A DNA stretch of 64,000 nucleotides from the NCBI GenBank assembly GCA_965263225.1, contig CBDHHG010000035.1, forward strand, positions 186,001-250,000. The letters run 5' to 3'. The number at the start of each line of letters is the position of its first letter. The first letter of the stretch is position 1. The stretch is from DT-111 sp965263225 (GTDB lineage: Bacteria; Bacteroidota; Bacteroidia; Chitinophagales; Saprospiraceae). A program made the translations under genes and the position numbers. The notes under the pieces are model-generated. The model did not search any database. It was given only the letters and a program-made list of their open reading frames with translations, and was not told the origin of the DNA. This document shows positions 42,924 to 51,527 of this stretch, piece after piece.

Positions 42924-45808
42924 TATTCAATGACAATTTTAGTTTCTATGGATTCAGATCCTTGAGTAACTTTTACGGAGTATTCCCCTTTGTAAATATA
43001 TAGCTTATCGTTTTCTGAAGGCTTCAGAATTAGTGGCCTTTCATTTTTCTTCTGTTTTTCGCGTAAAGGTTTGCTGTATTCTTCCAATACTTCTGCCTTG
43101 ATGGTTAGATCATATGCTGGGTAGTTTAGCCCTTTTTTTAGATCTGTTTCAAAGGTTTGTAATACGAGTCGGTCTTTGGTTTCCACTGTAAAGGTCGCCT
43201 TGCCTGCGGCTTTCGCATAAATCGGCATGGCCAAACTAGGCTCGTTCACCTCTCCACGGAAACTTCTGCCCCAAAAGTTACTATAGCGAGTCTTAGCTGG
43301 CCCAAAACTGTGCAAACCTTTGGCAAGAATGTTATCATTCATTTGCTGCAACTCCTTGGCACTGCCAATATACATGGAACGACCATGTGTACCTACCAGG
43401 ATGTCCTTGTCGCGAGGATGAATTACTATATCATGAACGGGTACGGCAGGCAAACCATTGTTCATGAGCATAAAGGAAGATCCTCTGTCTAATGATACAT
43501 ACAAGCCATGGTCACTACCAATATAAAGGATATTCGCATTGCTGGGATCCTCCTTGATGACATTCAAAGGCTCCAACGGTAAGTCTTTGCCAATCGAGGT
43601 CCACGTTTTACCATAATCTTCTGATACATAGGCCATGGCCTTGAAATTATCCCAACGGTAGCCATTAAGCACCATGTATACCCGACCTTTTTCATGCGCG
43701 GAGGCTTGCATTCTACTGACCCACATATCTTTGGGTAGGCCATCATTGATTTGCTCCCAACTCACGCCTCCATCCTTGGAGACATGTACTAATCCATCAT
43801 CAGAGCCAGCATAAAGCAAGCCAAAAGCCAAGGGGGATTCATGCAAGGCGGTTAGAGTGGAAAAAGCTACATCTCCTTTCCGTCCGCCAGTAGTCAAGTC
43901 TTCAGAAATCGCCTCGAAAGTATTGCCTTGGTCGAAGGAGCGATGTACCCTCTCAGACCCCATATACAAGATGTCTTGATTGTGGACGGATAAATGGATT
44001 GGGGTCTGCCAATTCCAGCGATATGGCCGAGCTCCGAGATCCGGTCTTGGCGTAATTGACTTACGCTGGCCTGACTTGGTATTGATGCGAAAGTAATTCC
44101 CAAATTGGAAGCCGGTATAAACCGTAGCATTATCTCGGGTGTCTACAGCTACCTGCATGCCATCTCCTCCCATAATGGCCTTGAAAGGATATTGACCGGA
44201 GCCTTGCCAACGGCTACTAGCTTGATAGGTACTAGGCCCCATCCATACCCCATTATCTTGTAAACCTCCATATATATTGTAAGGTTTAGCCATGTCTACG
44301 GCTACATAGTAAAACTGTCCCAGAGGAGCAGAGTTGCATTTGATCCAGTTTTCGCCATCGTCGTAGGATATGTTAATACCCCCATCATTACCATTAATTA
44401 AGTGACCTGGCCGATCCGGGTTGATCCAAAGTTCATGGTGATCAGAATGCACATTCGCTCCTCCAATTGATTTGAAGGTCTTACCGCCATCATCGGAGCG
44501 CAAAACGGGTACTCCCATGACATAAACTTTATTGGCATCGTATGGAGCTACACGGATCTGACCAAAGTAGTAGCCATACGAGCTATAGGCCGAGATATAA
44601 TCCTCATTTGCTTTTCTCCAGGAGTTCCCTCCGTTGTCCGATCGATAGACTTCCAATCCAATGACGGGTGTGTCGAAAAGTAAGGCGTTGGCATCTTCAG
44701 TGTAGGTCACTAGATCAATCGGTTTGAGCTTGTCGGATTCAATCATCTTTATAACCTTATCCGCCGAATACTTTCTAGGAATCCTATTCGATCGAAGGTA
44801 TTCTGTTACCTTATACTTTTCTAGTTTAAGGAAGTCTTCCTTGCTCATCTCTCTGAGCATATCCTTTGTCAGTAGATCTTCTTCGGGTTCTTCCTTTGGA
44901 CGACGGTTATAATTATCAATCGCAGTATACAGTACGGCCTTCCCATTTTGATAGGCTAGCGCCAAGCCAGGGCGGCCCATTCCTTCGCCTACTGGTAGAC
45001 CACTATTTGGAGTAGACAATAAGAGCCAGTCCTTCCCCCCATTTGTACTTTTATAAATACCTGTTCCATTACCAGCTTCGCGGAAATCCCAGGCACGCCG
45101 ATCCCGTTGCCAAGTAGCGGCATAAAGAACCCTTGGGTTCTTTGGGTCCATTAGTAAGTCAACTGCTCCTGAATATTCATCTACATAAAGCGTTTTAGAC
45201 CAGGTTTTGCCACCATCAGTGGTTCGATATACTCCTCTTTCCTCGTTGGGGGAATACAGGTGACCTAAAACAGCCACATAGGCTATATCGGGATTTTTGG
45301 GATGTAGAACGATGCGGCCAATATGATGGCTCTCACTGAGGCCCATGTGTTGCCAGCTCTTTCCTCCATCACTACTTTTGTAAATACCACTACCTGCATA
45401 GGAAGATCTGCTTGAGTTTACTTCTCCAGTTCCAAGCCAAATAATATCATTCTTCCAATCCACAGCTATCGCACCAGTCGTAATGACCATTTCTTTATCA
45501 AATAGTGGAGTGAAAGTAGTACCGTTATTGGTTGTTTTCATGAGGCCTCCAGAAGAGTAGGCCACGTAAAAGTGGCTGGGATCATCGGGCTTAACCGCAA
45601 TTTCAGAAACGCGGCCACTAAAAACTGTCGGTCCAACAGAACGGAATTCGATGGTATTCACAATGGAAGCTTCTTCCAGCGATTGTCTTTGGGCATAGCT
45701 TTCTACTCTATCTGTTGCAGAGGTAGCAGGAGGCTGCTTGTAGTCAAATTGAGCCAATAAATAAATAGGAGTCAGACAAAAAAATAAGAAGATTGGTTTG
45801 AGCATCAT
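42923..45808 (-). CDS. Secreted VPS10/BNR-repeat propeller protein
   Basis: 961 residues with a signal peptide (FLFFCLTPIYLLAQ). Many BNR/Asp-box turns (S-x-D-x-G-x-T/S-W) recur through the chain: KSSDGGKSWQHM, RTTDGGKTWSKT, KSTNGGKDWLLL, RSDNGGNSWRKA, RSDDGGKTFKSI, HVSKDGGVSWEQI. They form one or two large beta-propellers as in sortilin-type and sialidase-like proteins; the early part (FRSVGPTVFSGRVSEIAV) is typical of Bacteroidota proteins named glycosyl hydrolase without proof. The C-terminal 130 residues form a separate beta domain (FWGRSFRGEVNEP ... YSVKVTQGSESI). No catalytic residues of sialidases were identified. Binding role more likely than hydrolysis. Confidence 0.85.
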   Translation of the reverse strand: MMLKPIFLFFCLTPIYLLAQFDYKQPPATSATDRVESYAQRQSLEEASIVNTIEFRSVGPTVFSGRVSEIAVKPDDPSHFYVAYSSGGLMKTTNNGTTFTPLFDKEMVITTGAIAVDWKNDIIWLGTGEVNSSRSSYAGSGIYKSSDGGKSWQHMGLSESHHIGRIVLHPKNPDIAYVAVLGHLYSPNEERGVYRTTDGGKTWSKTLYVDEYSGAVDLLMDPKNPRVLYAATWQRDRRAWDFREAGNGTGIYKSTNGGKDWLLLSTPNSGLPVGEGMGRPGLALAYQNGKAVLYTAIDNYNRRPKEEPEEDLLTKDMLREMSKEDFLKLEKYKVTEYLRSNRIPRKYSADKVIKMIESDKLKPIDLVTYTEDANALLFDTPVIGLEVYRSDNGGNSWRKANEDYISAYSSYGYYFGQIRVAPYDANKVYVMGVPVLRSDDGGKTFKSIGGANVHSDHHELWINPDRPGHLINGNDGGINISYDDGENWIKCNSAPLGQFYYVAVDMAKPYNIYGGLQDNGVWMGPSTYQASSRWQGSGQYPFKAIMGGDGMQVAVDTRDNATVYTGFQFGNYFRINTKSGQRKSITPRPDLGARPYRWNWQTPIHLSVHNQDILYMGSERVHRSFDQGNTFEAISEDLTTGGRKGDVAFSTLTALHESPLAFGLLYAGSDDGLVHVSKDGGVSWEQINDGLPKDMWVSRMQASAHEKGRVYMVLNGYRWDNFKAMAYVSEDYGKTWTSIGKDLPLEPLNVIKEDPSNANILYIGSDHGLYVSLDRGSSFMLMNNGLPAVPVHDIVIHPRDKDILVGTHGRSMYIGSAKELQQMNDNILAKGLHSFGPAKTRYSNFWGRSFRGEVNEPSLAMPIYAKAAGKATFTVETKDRLVLQTFETDLKKGLNYPAYDLTIKAEVLEEYSKPLREKQKKNERPLILKPSENDKLYIYKGEYSVKVTQGSESIETKIVIE

Positions 45809-46066
45809 ATTACTATTTAATTCTCCATCTATTTTCGATTACTGAATAGCCAATAGCCGCCATCATTCCTGGGCAGGAAATTGGTGAGGCTTGTAAGGGT
45901 TCAGTTTATGAAAGTGATATCAAAAAAATCCAGAGAAAGAGTTTTACTAGTTCGTAGGTAAACTTAAAGAAGAAATCAGAAAGGGCCTAATGAGTCCTCG
46001 GAAAAGTGGCGTGGGAATGGATGGCTTGTTATCGAGCTGAGAAAGAATATTAGCCTTAGGAGGAAA

Positions 46067-46693
46067 TTAAGTCTGCAATTCTCCCACGATCCGACGACCA
46101 TGGTAAGCCTGTGCCCCAAGGAGTTGATGAATATGAACTAAATTGGCTTGAGTAATGCTCCCCGCTGGTAGAATGGAAAGATGGGGTGGGCAGTGTTCTA
46201 TCATTTTTCGCAGGATTTGACAACCCGCCTCAGCCGTCGCTGCACCTCCGGAAGTTAAAATGGTATCGATGTTGGGCAGAGTGGCAAGTGTTCGTAGACT
46301 CCTAAGCAAATCTGGAGTGTCATCAATGGCTTTGTGGAAAGTGACGGTTAAGCCTTCGGCTAGGTCTGCTAATCGTCTGGTATTTTCTAGATCAATTTCT
46401 CTGTTTTTATCCAGAAGTCCCATGACAATGCCTTGTATGCCCCAACTTCTGGCAGCAATAATTTCCTCAGCCATAGCTTCGACTTCCTCAGGTCGATAGC
46501 AAAAATCTCCGCCTCGATGCCGAATCATGACCTTCACCGGAATGTTTACTGCTTCAACTACCCGTCGGCTTAGCTCGGGTCCAGGACTTAGGCCATCAAG
46601 GTTGAGCTGACTACATAGCTCCAGGCGATGTGCACCTCGCTTTTCCGCAAGAATCGCTTCTTCTAAAGTTTCAACGCAAGCTTCTAACAACAT
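46067..46693 (-). CDS. cutC: CutC family protein
   Basis: 208 residues, somewhat shorter than the usual 240-250. The TIM-barrel motifs of CutC are present: LLEACVETLEEAILAEKRGA, RLELCSQLNLDGLSPG, VKVMIRHRGGDFCYRPEE, GIVMGLLDKNREID, VTFHKAIDDTPDL, ILTSGGAATAEAG and ILPAGSIT. The family was linked to copper tolerance, but the direct role is disputed. The shortening falls at the C-terminus, after the last barrel motifs. It stands alone apart from a possible small frame 35 bases upstream. Confidence 0.9.
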   Translation of the reverse strand: MLLEACVETLEEAILAEKRGAHRLELCSQLNLDGLSPGPELSRRVVEAVNIPVKVMIRHRGGDFCYRPEEVEAMAEEIIAARSWGIQGIVMGLLDKNREIDLENTRRLADLAEGLTVTFHKAIDDTPDLLRSLRTLATLPNIDTILTSGGAATAEAGCQILRKMIEHCPPHLSILPAGSITQANLVHIHQLLGAQAYHGRRIVGELQT

Positions 46694-46728
46694 GGTGGGT
46701 AGAAATTAAATCAGTCACAAAGAAACGA

Positions 46729-46848
46729 TTATTCTTTAAATCGCAACTGACTTAACCAATGCTTCATGCTTGGGTAGTAGTTTGGGCAAAGCCGATAATC
46801 AAAAGCTTTGAGATCTTCAAACATGGCCCCCGTTTTACATTCCATCAT
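46729..46848 (-). CDS. Possible small protein or gene remnant
   Basis: A 39-residue frame starts at the minus-strand ATG pair near 46848 (MMECKTGAMFEDL) and ends SQLRFKE at TAA 46729. The same frame is open a further 18-20 codons upstream with protein-like sequence (LSGSTDKRYLSLPNC), so it may be the end of a lost longer gene. Family not recognised. It is on the same strand as cutC, 35 bases upstream. Confidence 0.25.
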   Translation of the reverse strand: MMECKTGAMFEDLKAFDYRLCPNYYPSMKHWLSQLRFKE

Positions 46849-46884
46849 GAGATGATTGCAATTTGGCAGGCTAAGGTAGCGCTT

Positions 46885-46925
46885 GTCAGTGCTCCCGCTA
46901 AGCCATGCTTAACGGGAGCACTGAC
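46885..46925. repeat. Long near-perfect inverted repeat
   Basis: A 19-base arm (46885-46903) pairs with 46907-46925 with one mismatch and a 3-base loop. It begins 8 bases past the stop of the downstream DUF4252 gene, as an mRNA-end hairpin would. No T-run follows on either strand, so it is not a standard intrinsic terminator. Confidence 0.6.
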
Positions 46926-46933
46926 CACTTACA

Positions 46934-47455
46934 CTATGCTTTACGGCGTTTCCGTCGCTCAGGGAGGTCGCGTAAAAAGTCGGCCCCCTTAATATCGATG
47001 TGAATATTGTTTAGATCACTAAATTGTAGCAAGCCCTCTAGGCTCAGTAGCACAAAGCTATCCTCTCCATTGACAAGTAGCAGGACATGACTAATGGCAT
47101 TCCCTTTTTCGCGAATCAAGATCTCTACCTTGTCACCACCATCACGTACCTTGATCAACTCCTCGAAGGAATCTGCTTTCGCATCGCGTAATAGTTGGGT
47201 ATAGTCTTCTTCGCGTACAGAATGTCCCTCTTCTAGAACCAACGCCCGAAGAGCAGTTATCTTTCTAATCACTCTCTTATCTTGTTCATCTTCCGTTTTG
47301 TTAGCCACTAGATTGAGCAAACCACCGGATAATTTAATATCCAAAAAGTGCTCATCTTGACGGTATTTGTTGTAGAACTCGTTGATGGCCTTGCTTTGAG
47401 CAAGACATAACATTGGTAGGGCCACAAGGGCCAACAGGAATAATGGCTTCTTCAT
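46934..47455 (-). CDS. DUF4252 protein, distal copy
   Basis: 173 residues with a signal peptide (FLLALVALPMLCLAQS). The pattern INEFYNKYRQDEHFLDIKLS ... LLLVNGEDSFVLLSLEGLLQ is that of DUF4252, a Bacteroidota-specific envelope family of unknown function. It ends in a basic tail (RRKRRKA). It is a paralogue of the gene at 47654-48154 and the last gene of the sigma/anti-sigma operon region, with 198 bases between the two copies. Confidence 0.85.
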   Translation of the reverse strand: MKKPLFLLALVALPMLCLAQSKAINEFYNKYRQDEHFLDIKLSGGLLNLVANKTEDEQDKRVIRKITALRALVLEEGHSVREEDYTQLLRDAKADSFEELIKVRDGGDKVEILIREKGNAISHVLLLVNGEDSFVLLSLEGLLQFSDLNNIHIDIKGADFLRDLPERRKRRKA

Positions 47456-47653
47456 GATAAGTATGGTGTTAAACTAGGAAAGTAAGAAAGAGAGCAAAAT
47501 GATCAAGGTAGAATCCGTTTAAAGCTACCCTCATCCATATCAACTTAATCAGTGTTCAACGAAGTTTTCGCCACGTCGATTTGGCCTATATTTAATGTCC
47601 ATCAAACACTAAAACCTTAAAACCTTCAACTTTAAACATAAAAACTCAAAACA

Positions 47654-48154
47654 TCACTCCTCAATCTCATCCGCAATTTTAGAGATGTCCGCTAAGTCTA
47701 GGAGTCCAACCAGGCTGAGTAATACGAAGCTTTCTTGGCCGATAGAGATCAATAATAGTTCTTCGACGGCATCTCCTTTTAGTTTGCCCAGAAATTCCAC
47801 ATTGTCCCCGTCTTTACTCCGGACAGTCATTAGGAGTTCATATTCTTTTGTACTGATCTTCGCCTTTGCCTCGTCATAGTATTGACGTGGGTTGACATCC
47901 GTTGTAAGAATACGCAGACCTTGTGCATCTTCAACGGCTTTGATTACCGCGTCCGTTTCACTATCGCGCTCATCATTGTCCTCTTTCCCCATGTTTTTCA
48001 TCCACTTGAATAGGGTGGGACCAACGTAAACCACGCTGAAATTTTCATCATCGACATATTGCTTAAAATACTTGTCGATGGCATTGGCCTGGGCAGAAAG
48101 GCCAGAGACTGCTCCCAGGAGCAGGAATACCATAGTAAACTTTATCCATTTCAT
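47654..48154 (-). CDS. DUF4252 protein, proximal copy
   Basis: 166 residues from ATG 48154 (MKWIKFTMVFLLLGAVSGLS, a signal peptide); the frame is open further upstream but starts there lack a signal peptide. The DUF4252 pattern IDKYFKQYVDDENFSVVYVG ... LLLISIGQESFVLLSLVGLL is clear. It follows the anti-sigma gene by 55 bases. Such DUF4252 genes commonly lie behind an ECF sigma factor and are probably part of its response; the biochemical role is unknown. Confidence 0.85.
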   Translation of the reverse strand: MKWIKFTMVFLLLGAVSGLSAQANAIDKYFKQYVDDENFSVVYVGPTLFKWMKNMGKEDNDERDSETDAVIKAVEDAQGLRILTTDVNPRQYYDEAKAKISTKEYELLMTVRSKDGDNVEFLGKLKGDAVEELLLISIGQESFVLLSLVGLLDLADISKIADEIEE

Positions 48155-48209
48155 TGTATCAGATATTTTACATATTAAGCGTGTTCCGATCAGAACTACT
48201 GTTAAATCA

Positions 48210-48716
48210 TTATTGATCAATGCGACCCAATTGCCGCACTTTCACTACTTCTTTAGCCACCCTGGCTGTGCCTCGATTCAACTCTTTGGATAGCATCACC
48301 ATCGCATTGCGTGTAATAGTGAGGGCTTCCTCCTTAGTCTTGGGCTCATATTGTTCCCAATTTATCTCAGCGGTCGCTTCGGGTTCTATGGTAGTAGCAT
48401 CGGTCTGATAGGCCCACCACATGCCTGCCAGTAAAACGATTACTGCCGCTGCTCGACTCATAGGATGACGAAGAAAGCGTCTCACAAAACCCATCTTTTG
48501 TTGGGCTTCAATTTCGGCTAGTACATTGGTTTTGAATTGGCTAGGTAAATGGATGGATTGCTCTTCCACTTGCCAAACGAACAGTGTCCGCAAAGCTTCG
48601 AGTTCTGGATCAATCTCCGCTCCTTGGAAATAGGTTTTCAGTTCTTGTTCCTCTGAGACACTACTATTTCCTTCAAAGTATTTGTTAAGCAAGGTTTGAA
48701 TGTGGTCGTAATCCAT
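48210..48716 (-). CDS. Anti-sigma factor, single TM
   Basis: 168 residues. The N-terminal part (DYDHIQTLLNKYFEGNSSVS) resembles the sigma-binding helices of Bacteroidota anti-sigma proteins, where YFEGNSS-x-EEE is typical. One TM helix lies near residues 88-104 (AAAVIVLLAGMWWAYQ), and a short periplasmic part follows. The start lies 32 bases inside the end of the ECF sigma gene, so translation is coupled. I infer that it holds the sigma factor at the inner membrane until an envelope signal arrives. Confidence 0.8.
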   Translation of the reverse strand: MDYDHIQTLLNKYFEGNSSVSEEQELKTYFQGAEIDPELEALRTLFVWQVEEQSIHLPSQFKTNVLAEIEAQQKMGFVRRFLRHPMSRAAAVIVLLAGMWWAYQTDATTIEPEATAEINWEQYEPKTKEEALTITRNAMVMLSKELNRGTARVAKEVVKVRQLGRIDQ

Positions 48717-49212
48717 TACCTTCTTTGTTTAATCGTTTTTTGATTTTGTTACGGGCTCGGAACAAGTTTGTCTTGACCTGCGGCATGGTCATCTCCAATT
48801 GTTCCATAATCTCCTTGTAGCTGAGTTCCTCAATATCCCGCAGTTGCATAACCAAACGCTGTGCTTCTGGCAATTCTTGCATCAGTTTACTGATATGATG
48901 TACGGTATCCCCACTCTCGGTCTTCTCCAGCGGCGTCGCCGAATTATCTTTAAGATGAAACAAATCATCGATATCCTGGGTACGACGGTGTTTGGAACGA
49001 AGTTTATCAATGGAAAGATTCCGGGTCATCTTGACACACCAGGCCTCCATATTATCTATAAACTCCCAATCCTTTCGCTTATTCCAAATCTTTATCATTA
49101 CTTCTTGTACAATATCTTCCGCTTCAGATCGGTTTCCAACTATGCGCAGTGCAAAGCGGAAAAGTTTATCACTGATGGGTAATATGTTCTCTTTATAATA
49201 TTGAAGACTCAT
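48685..49212 (-). CDS. ECF RNA polymerase sigma factor
   Basis: 175 residues, standard ECF length. Region 2 is visible (FRFALRIVGNRSEAEDIVQE, MIKIWNKRKDWEFI, RNLSIDKLR) and region 4 carries the helix-turn-helix (LPEAQRLVMQLRDIEELSYK, EQLEMTMPQVKTNLFRARNK). It is the first gene of an operon with the anti-sigma factor (32-base overlap) and two DUF4252 genes. No exact TAnnTTTG box was found upstream, which would fit autoregulation from an ECF-type promoter. Confidence 0.93.
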   Translation of the reverse strand: MSLQYYKENILPISDKLFRFALRIVGNRSEAEDIVQEVMIKIWNKRKDWEFIDNMEAWCVKMTRNLSIDKLRSKHRRTQDIDDLFHLKDNSATPLEKTESGDTVHHISKLMQELPEAQRLVMQLRDIEELSYKEIMEQLEMTMPQVKTNLFRARNKIKKRLNKEGNGLRPHSNLA

Positions 49213-49462
49213 TGCTGAGATTTGTGTTGTACGTTTTGATGCCCACTACAAAGTGGTTCAATTTTTTGAACTGTTTGTCTCCAGTTTTTTGCGTCGTACA
49301 AAAGGCAGACGAAGCCGTTTTAGATTTGTTACAGAGCATCGAGAAATTTTTTCATTTTTCTCATAAGAATGGGGTGGATCTCTTTATTTATCGGTGTTTT
49401 GGGCAAAATGTAAACAAAAGGTCAAGGGGAGGCATTTATTAGACTAAGTAAGTTTTTCATTC

Positions 49463-49470
49463 TATCTTTG
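49463..49470 (+). promoter_or_regulatory. -7 box of the LptF/LptG-family gene
   Basis: TATCTTTG is an exact TAnnTTTG match. A start about 7 bases downstream would fall near 49477, which favours ATG 49485 over ATG 49476 or TTG 49473 as the start codon. Confidence 0.5.
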
Positions 49471-49484
49471 CGTTGATGCTGAAA

Positions 49485-51287
49485 ATGAAGAAGCTAGATC
49501 GATTGCTGATAGCCAACTTCGTGGGGCCCTTTATTGTGACCTTCATGATCGCTATTTTTGTGCTGTTGATGCAAATCCTGTGGTTGTATATCGATGATAT
49601 TGCCGGTAAGGGATTGGGCTTTTTTGTACTGATTGAATTGCTCGCCTATAAATGCGTTGGTTTAATACCAATGGCTCTGCCCTTGGCGATTCTGATCTCT
49701 TCCGTCATGGTATTAGGCAATCTGGCGGAGCATTATGAACTATCCAGTTTCAAATCTGCGGGTGTGCCTTTGCTGCGAGTGATGCAACCCATTATTGTTT
49801 TTGGTCTGTTTGCTGTGGTATTTTCCTACCTCTGTTCCAATTATCTCATACCGATTGCCAATTTGAATTTTGGATCTCGGATGTATGATATCCAAAGACA
49901 AAAGCCAGCCTTACGCTTAGATGCTGGTGTATTTAATGATGATTTTCAGGGTTATTCCATTTTGATTGGCGAAAAAGGGAAAGATGGAAAGGAGATCAAG
50001 AAGGTAATGATTTATGACCACCAGGATGCTAGTAAGGGACAACTAAGTCAAATCGTGGCGAATGGGGGGCAAATGTACATGACAGATAATGGGTCTTATT
50101 TTATTATGAACCTGGAAGATGGTAACCAGTATATGGAAACTAGTCCAAGTTCAGCTTCTCAACGCAATAAATCTTTCCCTTTTGTCAGAACTTCCTTTAA
50201 GAGTTGGACCAAGGTGTTTGATTTGGGTGAATTCGACTTGAGTCAGACCAATAAAGAGCTGTTTAAGCAAAACCGCAGCATGATGACCATTGGGCAATTG
50301 CGAATTGCCATTGATTCTATTGCCATCAAGATCAGGGAAAGAGAGGTCAACAGTTCCAATCAATTGGCGAACTATATCAGCGTCCTAAAGTTGGACAGCA
50401 CCTTCATTAAAAGGGATCTGGCAAAAGATAAGGCTAGGAATGATAGCTTGACTTTGGTGGAAGAGATGAAGTATGATTCCCTGCAACGCATAGCGAATGC
50501 CAAGCGGAAGCGTGCTGAAGATTCCTTGGCAGCCACAAAAAACACAAAGCCATCGAAGCCTAAACCCAAAGCGCCAGTCAAACCCCAGCCGAAACCTACG
50601 GCTAAGGCTGAGAAGTCTATCTCGAAACCACCTTCGGCGGCAGCGCAGGAGGCTAAGAGACTAGCTTTGGAAAAGACTAAGAATGGAAAACGCACTACTT
50701 CAACCAATCCTAAAAGGGCGGAGTACAAAGCTAAAAGTGAAAACCAGGGGCTATTACCTTCTGATACGACTTTGACCTTTGAGGAGGCCTTCGCCAAGAT
50801 TCCCCTTTATCACCGAAAGACCATCCTAACCAAGGCTAAATCCTCTGTTCGAGCTATCAAGAGTCAAGCCGAATCGGGTACGCGTATAATCGACAATATG
50901 CGGGAATCCAAGGTAAAGCATATCTACGAGCTGTATACCAAGTACTCCATGGCAGTGGTATGCTTTATTTTTGTTTTGATTGGAGCACCCATGGGCGCTA
51001 TCGTCCGCAAAGGCGGTTTTGGCTATCCAATTCTTGTCTCGATCATCTTCTTTATGCTTTTCGTGATTTTAACCATCTTTTGTCGAAAGATTGCGGAGAC
51101 CTTTGTGGTATCAGCCCAATTGGCAGCCTGGATACCTTGTTTGGTGTTGTTCCCAATCGGGGCTTTGTTAACTTATAAGGCCATGAACGACTCTAAATTG
51201 GTCAATCTAGATAAATACACGGCCTTCTTCGCTAAGCTTTTTAAGAAGAAGGAAGAAAAGCTTGCCCAAGAGCCACCAAGTGCCTAA
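49485..51287 (+). CDS. LptF/LptG-family permease (YjgP/YjgQ)
   Basis: 600 residues from ATG 49485 (MKKLDRLLIANFVGPF). Six TM helices in two sets of three (near residues 10-130 and 490-580) flank a periplasmic jellyroll-type region, as in the LPS export permeases LptF and LptG. Motifs LIPMALPLAILISSVMVLGN, ELSSFKSAGVPLLRV and FVLIGAPMGAIVRKGGFGYP are characteristic. The chain is longer than usual (about 360-480) because of a Lys/Pro/Ala-rich insertion near residues 340-430 (KPSKPKPKAPVKPQPKP). It should join LptB and the bridge proteins to drive LPS export; which of F or G it is was not decided. Confidence 0.88.
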   Translation: MKKLDRLLIANFVGPFIVTFMIAIFVLLMQILWLYIDDIAGKGLGFFVLIELLAYKCVGLIPMALPLAILISSVMVLGNLAEHYELSSFKSAGVPLLRVMQPIIVFGLFAVVFSYLCSNYLIPIANLNFGSRMYDIQRQKPALRLDAGVFNDDFQGYSILIGEKGKDGKEIKKVMIYDHQDASKGQLSQIVANGGQMYMTDNGSYFIMNLEDGNQYMETSPSSASQRNKSFPFVRTSFKSWTKVFDLGEFDLSQTNKELFKQNRSMMTIGQLRIAIDSIAIKIREREVNSSNQLANYISVLKLDSTFIKRDLAKDKARNDSLTLVEEMKYDSLQRIANAKRKRAEDSLAATKNTKPSKPKPKAPVKPQPKPTAKAEKSISKPPSAAAQEAKRLALEKTKNGKRTTSTNPKRAEYKAKSENQGLLPSDTTLTFEEAFAKIPLYHRKTILTKAKSSVRAIKSQAESGTRIIDNMRESKVKHIYELYTKYSMAVVCFIFVLIGAPMGAIVRKGGFGYPILVSIIFFMLFVILTIFCRKIAETFVVSAQLAAWIPCLVLFPIGALLTYKAMNDSKLVNLDKYTAFFAKLFKKKEEKLAQEPPSA

Positions 51288-51527
51288 ACTCGCCTAAGAA
51301 GAATCAACTGTAAACCCCGCTTGAATTTCCTTAGTATCTAGTTTCCCATAAACTTAACCGGAAGAGTGAGAAATATCGCTGGGAAATGCCTATTGTTGCA
51401 CTACAATTGTTCAAAAGGAAGCCCGTGTAGAAGGAGCTATTGAATGGTAGAAAGTTAGTTGGACAGACTTCCTTTTGTTGCGCCTTGCTCTTATCGCTAA
51501 CTAATTCAAGAAATTATTTTCCAGTAC

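Noticed and set aside
42923..45808. Sialidase or other glycoside hydrolase activity for the BNR-repeat protein
   Set aside because: Asp-box turns mark the propeller fold only; the catalytic Arg triad and Tyr/Glu of sialidases could not be assigned.
49212..49442. 76-codon rightward frame upstream of the LptF/LptG-family gene
   Set aside because: It fills the promoter region between divergent genes; composition is not protein-like.
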